NCBI RefSeq assembly: GCF_004364155.1
Contig: NZ_SOAZ01000002.1
Location: 62,001-126,000, forward strand
From: Fonticella tunisiensis
Lineage (GTDB): Bacteria; Bacillota; Clostridia; Clostridiales; Caloramatoraceae
Direction: 5' to 3'
Length of the DNA: 64,000 bases
Shown here: positions 46,138 to 55,582 of the stretch, piece by piece
Position numbering within the stretch: the first letter of the stretch is position 1
How the letters are laid out: every line of letters begins with the position of its first letter
Translations under genes and position numbers: made by a program
Notes under the pieces: generated by a model
The model's database searches: none
The model's input: only the letters and a program-made list of their open reading frames with translations
Told to the model about the DNA's origin: nothing

Positions 46138-49100
46138 ATGATAAATAAAATTGTTGATAATAAGCAGTATTTATTAGCAGGAGAAGTGCTAATGGAAAAC
46201 ATAGAAGAAGGAGCAAAGATTTCAATAGCTGCTGCATATTTTACCCTATATGCCTTTGAAGAACTAAAAAATGTAATGAAGAAGATAGATAAACTAAGGT
46301 TTATTTTTACAGAACCGGCATTTGTTAAAGTTGAAAATAAATATCTCAAGGAACAAGTTAAACAGAACGAAGAAAGAATACTTGGAATTGAAGAAGAGAA
46401 TAAATATAGAAACAAATTAACTACCCCTTACGTTGCAAGGGAATTTGCAAAATGGCTTCAAGAAAAGGCAGAGTTTAAATCAATAAGTGGAACTAAAATT
46501 GAAGGAAGTCTTTATCATATTGAAAATAAAGATAAAAACACATTGATAATTGGTGGAATTCCTTTTTCAACAACGGGATTAGGGATGAACAATACAACAA
46601 ATAATTTTATTGGAACAATATTAGAAGGAGAGGAAAAAAACAATCAATATATAAGATGGTTTGATAACATATGGAATAATAAGCATCTTCTTAAAGATGT
46701 TAAGGCGCAAATATTAAACAAGATTGAACTTTTATATAAAGATAATAATCCTGAATTTATTTATTTTGTTACCCTATATAACATATTTAAAGATTTTCTT
46801 GAAGATAATGAATCTAGAGAAAAAATACAATCAAAGACAGGATTTAAGGATACATTGATTTGGAAAAAACTATATAACTTTCAAAGGGATGCAGTTTTAG
46901 GTGCAATAAACAAAATTGAAACCTATGGTGGATGTATAATAGCTGATAGCGTTGGTCTTGGAAAGACATTTGAGGCTCTTGCAATAATAAAATACTACGA
47001 ACTTAAAAACTACAGGGTTCTTGTTTTAGCACCTAAAAAGCTTCGTGAAAACTGGCTAATTTTTAGACAAAATGATAGAAGAAACATATTCCTGCAGGAT
47101 AGATTTTCATATGATCTTTTAAATCACACAGACCTTTCAAGAAAGTTTGGTAAAAGTGGAGATATAGACTTAGAACATATCAACTGGGGTAATTATGATT
47201 TAGTTGTAATTGACGAGTCCCACAATTTCAGAAACAATGAAGCAAGAAATGACAGAGAAACAAGATATGAAAAATTAATGAGTGATATCATTAAATCTGG
47301 AGTAAAAACTAAGGTTTTAATGCTTTCGGCAACGCCTGTAAACAATAGGCTCCAAGATTTGAAAAACCAAATAGCATTCATAACAGAAGGAAAAGATAAT
47401 GCACTTGAGGATACTGCAAATATTCAAAGCATAAGCAAAACACTTCAAAAGGCCCAATCTCAATTTAATAAATGGTCAAGCCTTGATGAAGAGGAAAGAA
47501 CAACGGAAAAACTTTTAGAAATGCTGAATTGGGATTATTTTAAACTTCTTGATGCCCTTACAATTGCACGTTCAAGAAGACACATAGAAAAGTATTACAA
47601 CATAAAGGACTTGGGAGATTTCCCAATAAGAAATAAACCTAAAAATATAAAGGAATCAATAGATATTTATGACCAATTTCCACCGATAGATAAAATAAAC
47701 AACGATATATTAAGATTAAAACTTGCTGTTTATTCTCCAATGAAATATATTTTACCTCAAAAAGCTGAGTATTATAGCAAAAAATATGATACAGTTGTTA
47801 AGGGTGGTAAATCAGTATTTAGGCAGACCGACAGAGAAAACAGCTTGATATACTTAATGAAGGCAAGTCTGTTTAAAAGACTTGAAAGTTCTATTTATTC
47901 ATTTTCAAAAACAATTAGCAGCATAATACAAAACATAGAAATAACGCTTAATAAAATTGAACAAAGGCAAAGCACACTGGAAATCAATACTGAAAAAATA
48001 AGTGAAATTTCAGAGGAAGCAGAAGAACTATTTATAGGGGATAATGTAAAAATATTTATAAATGATATAGACCTTATAAAATGGAAGCAGGACCTTTTAT
48101 TTGATAAGGAAATATTAGAGATGCTGCTACGAAAATCCCAAAGCATTACCCCTGATAGGGATAAGAAACTTCAAAGGTTAAAAGAAGAAATAGAAAACAA
48201 AATTAAAAACCCTATAAATCCAGGCAATAGAAAAGTTTTAGTTTTTACTGCCTTTGCGGATACTGCTGAATATATTTATGAAAATATATCAAAGTGGGCA
48301 AAGGAAAAATTTAATATACATTCAGCCCTTGTTACAGGTTCAGTAAATCCAAAAACAACAATGAAGCTAAATAGGGTTGACTTTAACAACGTCCTTCTGC
48401 ACTTTTCACCTGTCTCAAAGGAAAGAGAAAAAATTTATCCAGAGATAAAAGAAGAAATCGATATTATGATTGCTACTGATTGTATTTCAGAAGGACAAAA
48501 CCTGCAGGATTGTGACTACCTAATAAATTATGATATCCACTGGAACCCGGTTAGAATAATCCAGCGTTTCGGCAGAATAGACAGAATTGGAAGCAAAAAT
48601 AAATACATTCAGCTTGTTAATTTCTGGCCATCTATGGAGCTTGATGAATATATCAACTTGATTGATAGGGTCAAAGAAAGAATGATGATGGTTGATGTTT
48701 CGGCAACCGGGGAAGAAAATATAATAGATGAAAAGAGCAATGAAATGAAGGATTTAGAATACAGAAGAAAGCAGCTATTAAGCCTTCAAAATGAAATAAT
48801 TGATTTAGAGGATATACAAGGAAATATCTCGCTAACTGATTTTACCCTTGATGATTTTAGGATGGATCTTTTGAATTATTTGGAAGAACATAAAAAAGAG
48901 GTTTTAGAAGCTCCAAAGGGAATATATGCGATAGTTAGAAATGAAAATACTAAATTAAATGAAGAGATTGAAAAGGGAGTTATTTTCTGCTTAAAGCAAA
49001 TAAAGTATAATGAAAGCAATAATCTTAAAAATCCGTTATATCCATATTACTTGGTTTATGTTAAGGACGATGGTGAAATCTCATACACTTATACAAATGT

Positions 49101-49374
49101 TAAAAAGATTCTGGATATATACCGTTCCTTGTGTTTTGGTAAAAAGGAAGTTTTTAAGGAATTAGTTGAAGAGGTTAATAAAGAAACTAAGTTTTGCAAA
49201 AATATGGACAAGTACAGGGAGCTTTTAAAAAGTGCAGCAGATGAAATAACGGGAAAAATAGAACAGGATGTTGCACTAAGCATATTTCAGCTAGGAAGCC
49301 TTAATGAACTTTTGGATGATAATAATATCGATTTAGAGGATTTCGAATTGATAACGTTTTTAATTATAAGGTGA
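46138..49374 (+). CDS. SNF2-type helicase with N-terminal PLD-like domain (defence-associated)
   Basis: 1078 residues. N-terminal phospholipase D-like fold (about 1-200; IGGIPFSTTGLGMNN) in which the HxK motif is degenerate (YHIENKD), so nuclease activity is uncertain. Helicase motifs: Walker A SVGLGKT (about 271-277), DESH box (359-362), LSATPVNNR, and motif VI IIQRFGRIDRIGS. Start at 46138, 6 bases after GGGG; ATG 46132 is an alternative. First gene of the operon leading to the type III restriction genes; such helicases are common in defence islands. Confidence 0.85.
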   Translation: MINKIVDNKQYLLAGEVLMENIEEGAKISIAAAYFTLYAFEELKNVMKKIDKLRFIFTEPAFVKVENKYLKEQVKQNEERILGIEEENKYRNKLTTPYVAREFAKWLQEKAEFKSISGTKIEGSLYHIENKDKNTLIIGGIPFSTTGLGMNNTTNNFIGTILEGEEKNNQYIRWFDNIWNNKHLLKDVKAQILNKIELLYKDNNPEFIYFVTLYNIFKDFLEDNESREKIQSKTGFKDTLIWKKLYNFQRDAVLGAINKIETYGGCIIADSVGLGKTFEALAIIKYYELKNYRVLVLAPKKLRENWLIFRQNDRRNIFLQDRFSYDLLNHTDLSRKFGKSGDIDLEHINWGNYDLVVIDESHNFRNNEARNDRETRYEKLMSDIIKSGVKTKVLMLSATPVNNRLQDLKNQIAFITEGKDNALEDTANIQSISKTLQKAQSQFNKWSSLDEEERTTEKLLEMLNWDYFKLLDALTIARSRRHIEKYYNIKDLGDFPIRNKPKNIKESIDIYDQFPPIDKINNDILRLKLAVYSPMKYILPQKAEYYSKKYDTVVKGGKSVFRQTDRENSLIYLMKASLFKRLESSIYSFSKTISSIIQNIEITLNKIEQRQSTLEINTEKISEISEEAEELFIGDNVKIFINDIDLIKWKQDLLFDKEILEMLLRKSQSITPDRDKKLQRLKEEIENKIKNPINPGNRKVLVFTAFADTAEYIYENISKWAKEKFNIHSALVTGSVNPKTTMKLNRVDFNNVLLHFSPVSKEREKIYPEIKEEIDIMIATDCISEGQNLQDCDYLINYDIHWNPVRIIQRFGRIDRIGSKNKYIQLVNFWPSMELDEYINLIDRVKERMMMVDVSATGEENIIDEKSNEMKDLEYRRKQLLSLQNEIIDLEDIQGNISLTDFTLDDFRMDLLNYLEEHKKEVLEAPKGIYAIVRNENTKLNEEIEKGVIFCLKQIKYNESNNLKNPLYPYYLVYVKDDGEISYTYTNVKKILDIYRSLCFGKKEVFKELVEEVNKETKFCKNMDKYRELLKSAADEITGKIEQDVALSIFQLGSLNELLDDNNIDLEDFELITFLIIR

Positions 49375-49379
49375 TGGGG

Positions 49380-50138
49380 ATGTGGGATTTTTTTAATTTT
49401 ATTGAACTTGATAAAAAGGTAAGGCCAGTTAATATAAAAATTGACAAGAAGACTATTTATGAAAATATTGACTTAAGCTCATCTGAAAGGAAAATCATAG
49501 CAGAATGTATTGAAAAGATTGAAATTGCCTATGTTTTAAACTCAAAAAACATAAACATTCAGCCATATTCTGATGAGAATATGAAATATGAATCTATTGC
49601 CTTTATCGGAATTAAAATGAGAAAAAAGGAAAAGGTTGAAAGGATTGCTGAGATTTTAAACTGTTCAATCCCCAACCCTATAGCTTTGGTTTTTGAATTT
49701 GAAGAAAGTATATTAATTGCAACTGCTCTGAAAAGACTAAGTAAAATAGATAAAAATAGGGCAGTTTTTGAAAAAATTAATTTAACTGATTGGATAAACC
49801 TAGATAATATTGATGACTTACAATTGCAATTTATAAATGCAATTAAAATGTCAAACCTTCCTTACACAGATTTTTATGAGTTCTATTCCGCAATTGATGA
49901 AGCTGTTTTCTTGATAAATAATTCTTGTATCGTAAAACAATTTAAAATATCACAAAACGAGGAAGAAAGAATCCACAAAAAGGATATTATCGAAAATATT
50001 AAGAGTCTTGAAGAAAAACTTGCAAAGATACAAATTAGGATAAACAAGGAAAAGCAGTTTAATAAGAAACTTGAGCTTAATATTGAAGCAAGTAAGATAA
50101 AGGATGATATAGAGGGGTTAAAAATGAACTTAAATTAG
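49380..50138 (+). CDS. DUF4391 protein
   Basis: About 252 residues. WDFFNFIELDKKVRPVNIKI, followed by an alpha/beta body and C-terminal coiled coil (about 205-252), is the DUF4391 pattern. No catalytic motif recognised. GTG 49371 and ATG 49374 and 49380 are possible starts; 49380 gives the best distance from AAGGTG. It is coupled to the helicase by overlap. The family recurs next to type III restriction genes and helicases. Confidence 0.8.
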   Translation: MWDFFNFIELDKKVRPVNIKIDKKTIYENIDLSSSERKIIAECIEKIEIAYVLNSKNINIQPYSDENMKYESIAFIGIKMRKKEKVERIAEILNCSIPNPIALVFEFEESILIATALKRLSKIDKNRAVFEKINLTDWINLDNIDDLQLQFINAIKMSNLPYTDFYEFYSAIDEAVFLINNSCIVKQFKISQNEEERIHKKDIIENIKSLEEKLAKIQIRINKEKQFNKKLELNIEASKIKDDIEGLKMNLN

Positions 50139-50152
50139 GGGGTAATAAGAAA

Positions 50153-51040
50153 ATGATTTTTGAATTATATTCAAAACGACAAAAAAGGTTAAATCAAATA
50201 GAAGATATTTTTGTATATGATATTATACCGGAGAAGTTAAGGCATCAAATCATTCATATATGGAATGATTCAATTAATTATGAGCTATGGGAAGAAATAC
50301 ATAATATTATGGCAAGAGAATTAGGTGTTCCACAATTATCTAAATATGGTAATAGTGCAAAAGAAAAATCTATTTGTTTTTTTATTCAAGCTAATACAGA
50401 AGAGGCATTAGACTTTGTAGAGCTAACTTTTTTTACTATAGATAAAGTTATAAGGGATTTGCCATATTTTAAAAAATCAGAATTAAAAATGGATGCTGAT
50501 AGTGCTATTGAAGAACTAAATTATAGATTTATAGAAAATGGCATAGGTTATGAGTTTGTAAATGGAAAAATTATAAAAATAGATTCCAAAATAGTTCATA
50601 ATGAAATAGTAAAACCAGCTATAAAGTTACTTTATGAAGAGGAATTTGATGGTGCAAATAACGAATTTTTGAAAGCTTATGAGCATTATAGAAGAGGAAA
50701 TTATAAAGAAAGTATAGTCGAAGCTTTGAAATCATTTGAAAGTACTATGAAAACGATATGCAGAAGATGTAATATTATTTATGAGGAACATTATACAGCT
50801 TCTAAATTAATAAGTATCTTGATTAATAATGGGATAATACCATCATATTTGAATAATCATTTTACAGGATTGAGGACTACATTGGAATCAGGATTGCCAA
50901 CTTTACGCAACAAAACAAGTGGACACGGTCAAGGAGAAAATCTAATAGAAATACCAAGTTATTTTGCATCGTATGCGATTAATTTGACTGCAACAAATAT
51001 TATTTTTCTAATTAATGCGTTTAAAAATTATCAAAAATAG
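50153..51040 (+). CDS. AbiJ/STM4504-like protein
   Basis: 295 residues, no membrane segments. The first half (LYSKRQKRLNQIEDIFVYDI, LRHQIIHIWND) resembles the AbiJ N-terminal domain (AbiJ_NTD4), the C-terminal half (AYEHYRRGNYKESIVEALKS, LPTLRNKTSGHGQGE) the HEPN-like tail. RNKTSGHG contains R...H in the range of HEPN RNase motifs. Probably an abortive-infection component. GGGGG ribosome site upstream. Confidence 0.7.
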   Translation: MIFELYSKRQKRLNQIEDIFVYDIIPEKLRHQIIHIWNDSINYELWEEIHNIMARELGVPQLSKYGNSAKEKSICFFIQANTEEALDFVELTFFTIDKVIRDLPYFKKSELKMDADSAIEELNYRFIENGIGYEFVNGKIIKIDSKIVHNEIVKPAIKLLYEEEFDGANNEFLKAYEHYRRGNYKESIVEALKSFESTMKTICRRCNIIYEEHYTASKLISILINNGIIPSYLNNHFTGLRTTLESGLPTLRNKTSGHGQGENLIEIPSYFASYAINLTATNIIFLINAFKNYQK

Positions 51041-51193
51041 GAAATAATAGGCAAAAACATATTTGAGTTTATTTATATTAAAAAAGGAAAATAAATGCAT
51101 TTTTAAAAGAATTAATTATAGTTTACATATATTTCAAATACTATTTATTATTATAGGTTTATCATAAATAAATTTTAGGAAAGGAAGATAAAT

Positions 51194-53326
51194 ATGCAGT
51201 CTAATGATGAATTCTTAGATAATATAAATAAATTAATAATATCATTGAAGCTTGCACAGAGAGCGGAACTAATTAGTGAAGAAAATAATAAAAATATTAT
51301 TGATAAATTATATGTGGACCCTCTTCCTAACGAGGCAATATTTAAACAGGTAATTGAAGATTCAACTGTTTTTTTAATAGGGAGAAAAGGAACTGGAAAA
51401 TCAACTATATTTGCAAGAGCACAGGAATACTTTAGACATCAAGATAAAGAAATATCAGCTTATATAGATGTTAAGACTCTATATGGTAAATCAATTTCTC
51501 AAGATATTAAATTAGAATCACATAATGAATATATACATAAATTACTATTATTACAGAATTTTGTCTTACAAGTTCTAAGTGAATTAATAAGTGAACTTGA
51601 GAAAAACTTAGAAAATAAATCTACCATAGGTAAGATGCTTAAGAAAAGTAATTATACAAAAACAAAATTGCGCTTAACAGAACTTAAGGAAAGAATAAAA
51701 AAACCTGAATTTACAGATGTTAGTCTTATAGTTCAAAGTTCAAATCAATTAAAAGGGATAGTGAGTGTAGAGAAAGCCAATGATGTTAATTTTCGAATGA
51801 AAGGAAATATATCTAAGACAGATTCTTCGCTTGAAACAGCATATGATGGAGTTATGGGTATAAAAAATAGTTCGTCTGATGAAGAAATGAGGCAATTTTC
51901 ATCTATATTATTAAGACATTTCAGTATCAAGGATTATATGGAAAGTATATCTGAAGAATTAAAATCATTAGGTATAAATAAGACGCACATATTTTTAGAT
52001 GATTTTTCTGAGATAGATTTTGAAGCACAACAAGTTTTTGTTAATACTATTTTAGCCCCATTAAACAATTGGTCAGAAAAGTTTTTCAGGTTTAAAATAG
52101 GGTGCTATCCAAAAAGAATTTTTTACGGTGATATTGATAAGGGTAAGATAAATGAAATTAACTTAGATTATTATAATATTTATAAAGTTAAGGATTTGCC
52201 AGAACTTGAAGAAAAAGCTATTGATTTTTTGGACAGGCTCCTATTAAAAAGATTTAAGTTTTATCTTGATGAGCATCCTTCTATAATATTTCAAATAGAT
52301 AATAAAGACAATACATGGGAGAGTTATAAAGAATTATTATTTCAAATATCAATGAATATACCACGTGTTCTTGGATATATACTTGATTATTGTTATAAGA
52401 GTGCATTAATTTATGGTAAAAAGATTACAAAAGCATTGCTAGAAGAAGCTGCACAAAAATATTATGAAAATCAAGTGGCCTACTATTTCGAAAAAATTAA
52501 TTATTTAGCAGAGGCGTTCAATGAAAACCTTGATAGGCATGCACAACAAATTCTTATGAATAAAATTGTTGAAAAAGCAAAAGAGTTAAAGACTAAACTT
52601 GCAAATGAAGATACTCAACTATTTAAAGATATACCTAAGAATAAAATTCCAACAAGCCATTTTTATATAAAAAAAGGATATGAAAAGTTTTTCTATTCAT
52701 TAGAATTAAATTACTTTGTTACAAAATATTATGAACAATCTGACAGAGATGGAGTGCCAATAAGCATTTATTCTATAAATTATGGATTATGTAAGGCTAA
52801 TAATATATTATTTGGAAGACCTAAAGGTGATTCTAAATACAGAAAATACTATATTTCGAGACATTTTGATTATAATGAATTCTTAGAGAAATATTTATTA
52901 GGACAAACTAAGTTTATTTGTAACAAATGTGGAGCAATCTATGATTTTAACGAATACGATATTTTGAGCAAGATTGATATGTTATGCTATAAAGGTTGTA
53001 AAGAAAAAGGTTTTATTGAAGAAAAATACTATTTTGAAAATAAAGATTTATTTAATAACGTAGAAAAAGAAAATTTATTATCAGAAATTGAGCTAGATAT
53101 TTTACATTTATTATATCAGAATGAAGATTTAGACTTACATGCTGCATTAATAGCAAAAGAATTAGATTGTTCTTATCAATTAATAGCTAAACGAGCTACT
53201 CTTCTTGAAGAAAAAGGACTACTGACGAAGAATCAGGTAAATGTTGATGGCATTTCAAGGAAGGTATATAAAATTACAGATAAAGCAAAAAAAATATATT
53301 TTGAAAATAGTAATAAGAATTATTAA
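51194..53326 (+). CDS. P-loop ATPase, Sll1717-like, with C-terminal zinc ribbon and winged helix
   Basis: 710 residues. Walker A GRKGTGKST (about 63-71), Walker B-like IFLDDF (about 266-271) with a following Glu. C-terminal zinc-ribbon CNKCG ... CYKGC (about 575-600) and a winged helix (ELDILHLLYQNEDL ... LLEEKGLLTKN). The family belongs to predicted defence NTPases that sense a trigger and act on nucleic acid or protein. GGAAAGGAAG upstream. Its own promoter is possible in the 150-bp gap before it. Confidence 0.75.
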   Translation: MQSNDEFLDNINKLIISLKLAQRAELISEENNKNIIDKLYVDPLPNEAIFKQVIEDSTVFLIGRKGTGKSTIFARAQEYFRHQDKEISAYIDVKTLYGKSISQDIKLESHNEYIHKLLLLQNFVLQVLSELISELEKNLENKSTIGKMLKKSNYTKTKLRLTELKERIKKPEFTDVSLIVQSSNQLKGIVSVEKANDVNFRMKGNISKTDSSLETAYDGVMGIKNSSSDEEMRQFSSILLRHFSIKDYMESISEELKSLGINKTHIFLDDFSEIDFEAQQVFVNTILAPLNNWSEKFFRFKIGCYPKRIFYGDIDKGKINEINLDYYNIYKVKDLPELEEKAIDFLDRLLLKRFKFYLDEHPSIIFQIDNKDNTWESYKELLFQISMNIPRVLGYILDYCYKSALIYGKKITKALLEEAAQKYYENQVAYYFEKINYLAEAFNENLDRHAQQILMNKIVEKAKELKTKLANEDTQLFKDIPKNKIPTSHFYIKKGYEKFFYSLELNYFVTKYYEQSDRDGVPISIYSINYGLCKANNILFGRPKGDSKYRKYYISRHFDYNEFLEKYLLGQTKFICNKCGAIYDFNEYDILSKIDMLCYKGCKEKGFIEEKYYFENKDLFNNVEKENLLSEIELDILHLLYQNEDLDLHAALIAKELDCSYQLIAKRATLLEEKGLLTKNQVNVDGISRKVYKITDKAKKIYFENSNKNY

Positions 53327-53757
53327 TATTGAATCTCTTCATATGAATTGAGTAGTAATGAAAGTTAAACAGTGATTATATAGATTTTATTTTAAATGAT
53401 GCGATAGCTGAATATTATAATTTTATAAGTTATTTCCATATTATACAACTTAATTCGAAGTTATAATAAATACATATGAACTTTATGTTATATAACTCAC
53501 GTTTTGCTAAGGACATAATTTTTTAATTATTTTATGATTTATGCGAAATCAATACTTATAATGGAATAAATAAAAATATTAACTGGTGTTATATTTTATG
53601 CTTAAAAGTTGTTAGGAGAAATTCTGTATAATTATAAGCTTCACATTAGTAAATAACTTTTAGCGAAATATGAGATATAATATAATTCTTGCTCTATTTT
53701 TAAACAGTAATTTAGTTAGTAATCTAGGTATTACAAAATTCAAAATGAGGTGGTATA
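53327..53757. other. AT-rich gap inside the defence operon
   Basis: No intact gene. A plus-strand frame at about 53359-53463 reads KLNSDYIDFILNDAIAEYYN then FISYFHIIQLNSKL-stop without a start: possibly the tail of a lost gene. Very AT-rich; the mod promoter must lie here. Confidence 0.35.
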
Positions 53758-55581
53758 ATGCAAAAAATGGATGGAAAATCAATGGATTTAACAAAGGAAA
53801 ATATAGAGGCTTTAAAAAAGCTCTTTCCTGAGGTTGTAACTGAAGGGAAAATAGATTTTGAAAAATTAAAGGTAATCCTTGGAGAAAACATAGAAAAATC
53901 AAATGAAAGATATGAATTTACATGGAATGGTAAAACTGCAGCAATGAAACTTGCCCAAACTCCTTCAATGGGAACGCTAAGACCAGATAGGGAAAGCAGC
54001 AAAAATTGGGATTCAACAGATAACCTTTACATAGAAGGAGATAACCTCGAGGTTTTAAAGCTTCTTCAAAAGTCCTACTTTGGAAAGATAAAGATGATCT
54101 ATATCGATCCTCCATACAATACAGGAAATGATTTTGTCTATAAGGATGATTTTAGGGACAATATTAAAAACTATAAAGAAATAACCAAGCAAACGACAAA
54201 AGCAAACCCTGAAACCAGCGGAAGATACCATACCGATTGGCTTAACATGATGTATCCAAGGCTTAAGCTTGCAAGAAACCTTTTGACTGAGGATGGAGTT
54301 ATTTTTATAAGTATAGATGACAATGAAGTTGCCAATTTGAAGAAGATTTGTGATGAGATTTTTGGCGAGGAAAATTTTATTGCTAATATTATATGGGAAA
54401 GGTCATTTTCTCCTGTAAACCTTAAAAAACATTTTTCAATAAATCATGATTATATTATTTGTTATTCAAAAAATATAGATTTAACTATATGTAATGGATT
54501 GAAAAGAACTGATGAAGCAGATAATAGATATAGAAATCCTGACAATGATTCAAGAGGTCCATGGATGTCAGATAATCTAACAGTTGGACCAGCAATACCT
54601 GAAAAAGTTTATGAAATAACTACCCCAAGCGGTAGAAAGGTTCTACCTCCTAATGGATACTGTTGGCGACTTACGAAAGAAAGATTTGAAGAATTTTTAG
54701 CTGATAATCGAATTTGGTTTGGAGAGGATGGTAATAATGTACCTCGGATAAAACGTTTCTTGTCAGAAGTTAAAGAAGGTATTACACCAATGACTATTTG
54801 GAAATATACGGATGTTGGACACTCCCAAGAGGCAAAACAAAAGTTAAAAGATTTGTTTGATGGAAAAGCATATTTCGATTATCCAAAATCAATAGAGTTA
54901 ATTAAAAGATTGTTAGTACTTTACTCTAATAGTGATTCCCTCATCCTCGACTTCTTCTCAGGCTCTGCAACAACAGCCCATGCAGTTATGCAGCTTAATG
55001 CAGAGGATGGGGGAAATAGAAAATTCATAATGGTTCAGCTTCCAGAGCCAACTCCTGAGAATTCAGAGGCCTATAAGGCAGGGTATAAAAATATTTGCGA
55101 GATAGGAAAGGAAAGAATAAGACGAGCTGGGGAAAAGATTAAAGCCGAGACTGGAAAAGAGGACTTGGATATAGGATTTAAGGTGTTTAAGCTTGATGAA
55201 TCCAATATCAAAACATGGGATCCTGATTATGACAATCTTAAAGCAACACTTGAGGACATGGCAAACAATATTAAAGAAGGCAGAACAAAAGAAGATGTTC
55301 TGTTTGAAATAATATTGAAGTTGGGATTAGAGTTAAATGTTCCAATCGATGAGATAAAAGTTAATGATAAAGTAATATATAATGTTGGAAAAGGAGCTTT
55401 AATTGTTTGTCTTGAGGATGATATAACAGAGGATATATTAAATGAAATACCAAAGCACAAATCTGAATTTATGGAAACAAGAGTTGTGTTTAAGGATAAT
55501 GCCTTTAAAAAGGATGCTGATAAATTAAATGCCGTTCAAAATTTAAAACAACATGGTATCCTTGATGTAAGGAGTGTTTAA
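53758..55581 (+). CDS. mod: Type III restriction-modification methyltransferase, Mod
   Basis: 607 residues. DPPYNTG (about 117-123) precedes the SAM-binding FxGxG (DFFSGSATTAHA, about 398-409), the beta-class order of N6-adenine methyltransferases. Between them is a variable target-recognition region (about 200-340). It binds the recognition site and modifies adenine, and forms the complex with Res. GAGGTGG upstream; overlaps the next gene's region. Confidence 0.93.
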   Translation: MQKMDGKSMDLTKENIEALKKLFPEVVTEGKIDFEKLKVILGENIEKSNERYEFTWNGKTAAMKLAQTPSMGTLRPDRESSKNWDSTDNLYIEGDNLEVLKLLQKSYFGKIKMIYIDPPYNTGNDFVYKDDFRDNIKNYKEITKQTTKANPETSGRYHTDWLNMMYPRLKLARNLLTEDGVIFISIDDNEVANLKKICDEIFGEENFIANIIWERSFSPVNLKKHFSINHDYIICYSKNIDLTICNGLKRTDEADNRYRNPDNDSRGPWMSDNLTVGPAIPEKVYEITTPSGRKVLPPNGYCWRLTKERFEEFLADNRIWFGEDGNNVPRIKRFLSEVKEGITPMTIWKYTDVGHSQEAKQKLKDLFDGKAYFDYPKSIELIKRLLVLYSNSDSLILDFFSGSATTAHAVMQLNAEDGGNRKFIMVQLPEPTPENSEAYKAGYKNICEIGKERIRRAGEKIKAETGKEDLDIGFKVFKLDESNIKTWDPDYDNLKATLEDMANNIKEGRTKEDVLFEIILKLGLELNVPIDEIKVNDKVIYNVGKGALIVCLEDDITEDILNEIPKHKSEFMETRVVFKDNAFKKDADKLNAVQNLKQHGILDVRSV

Positions 55582-55582
55582 A

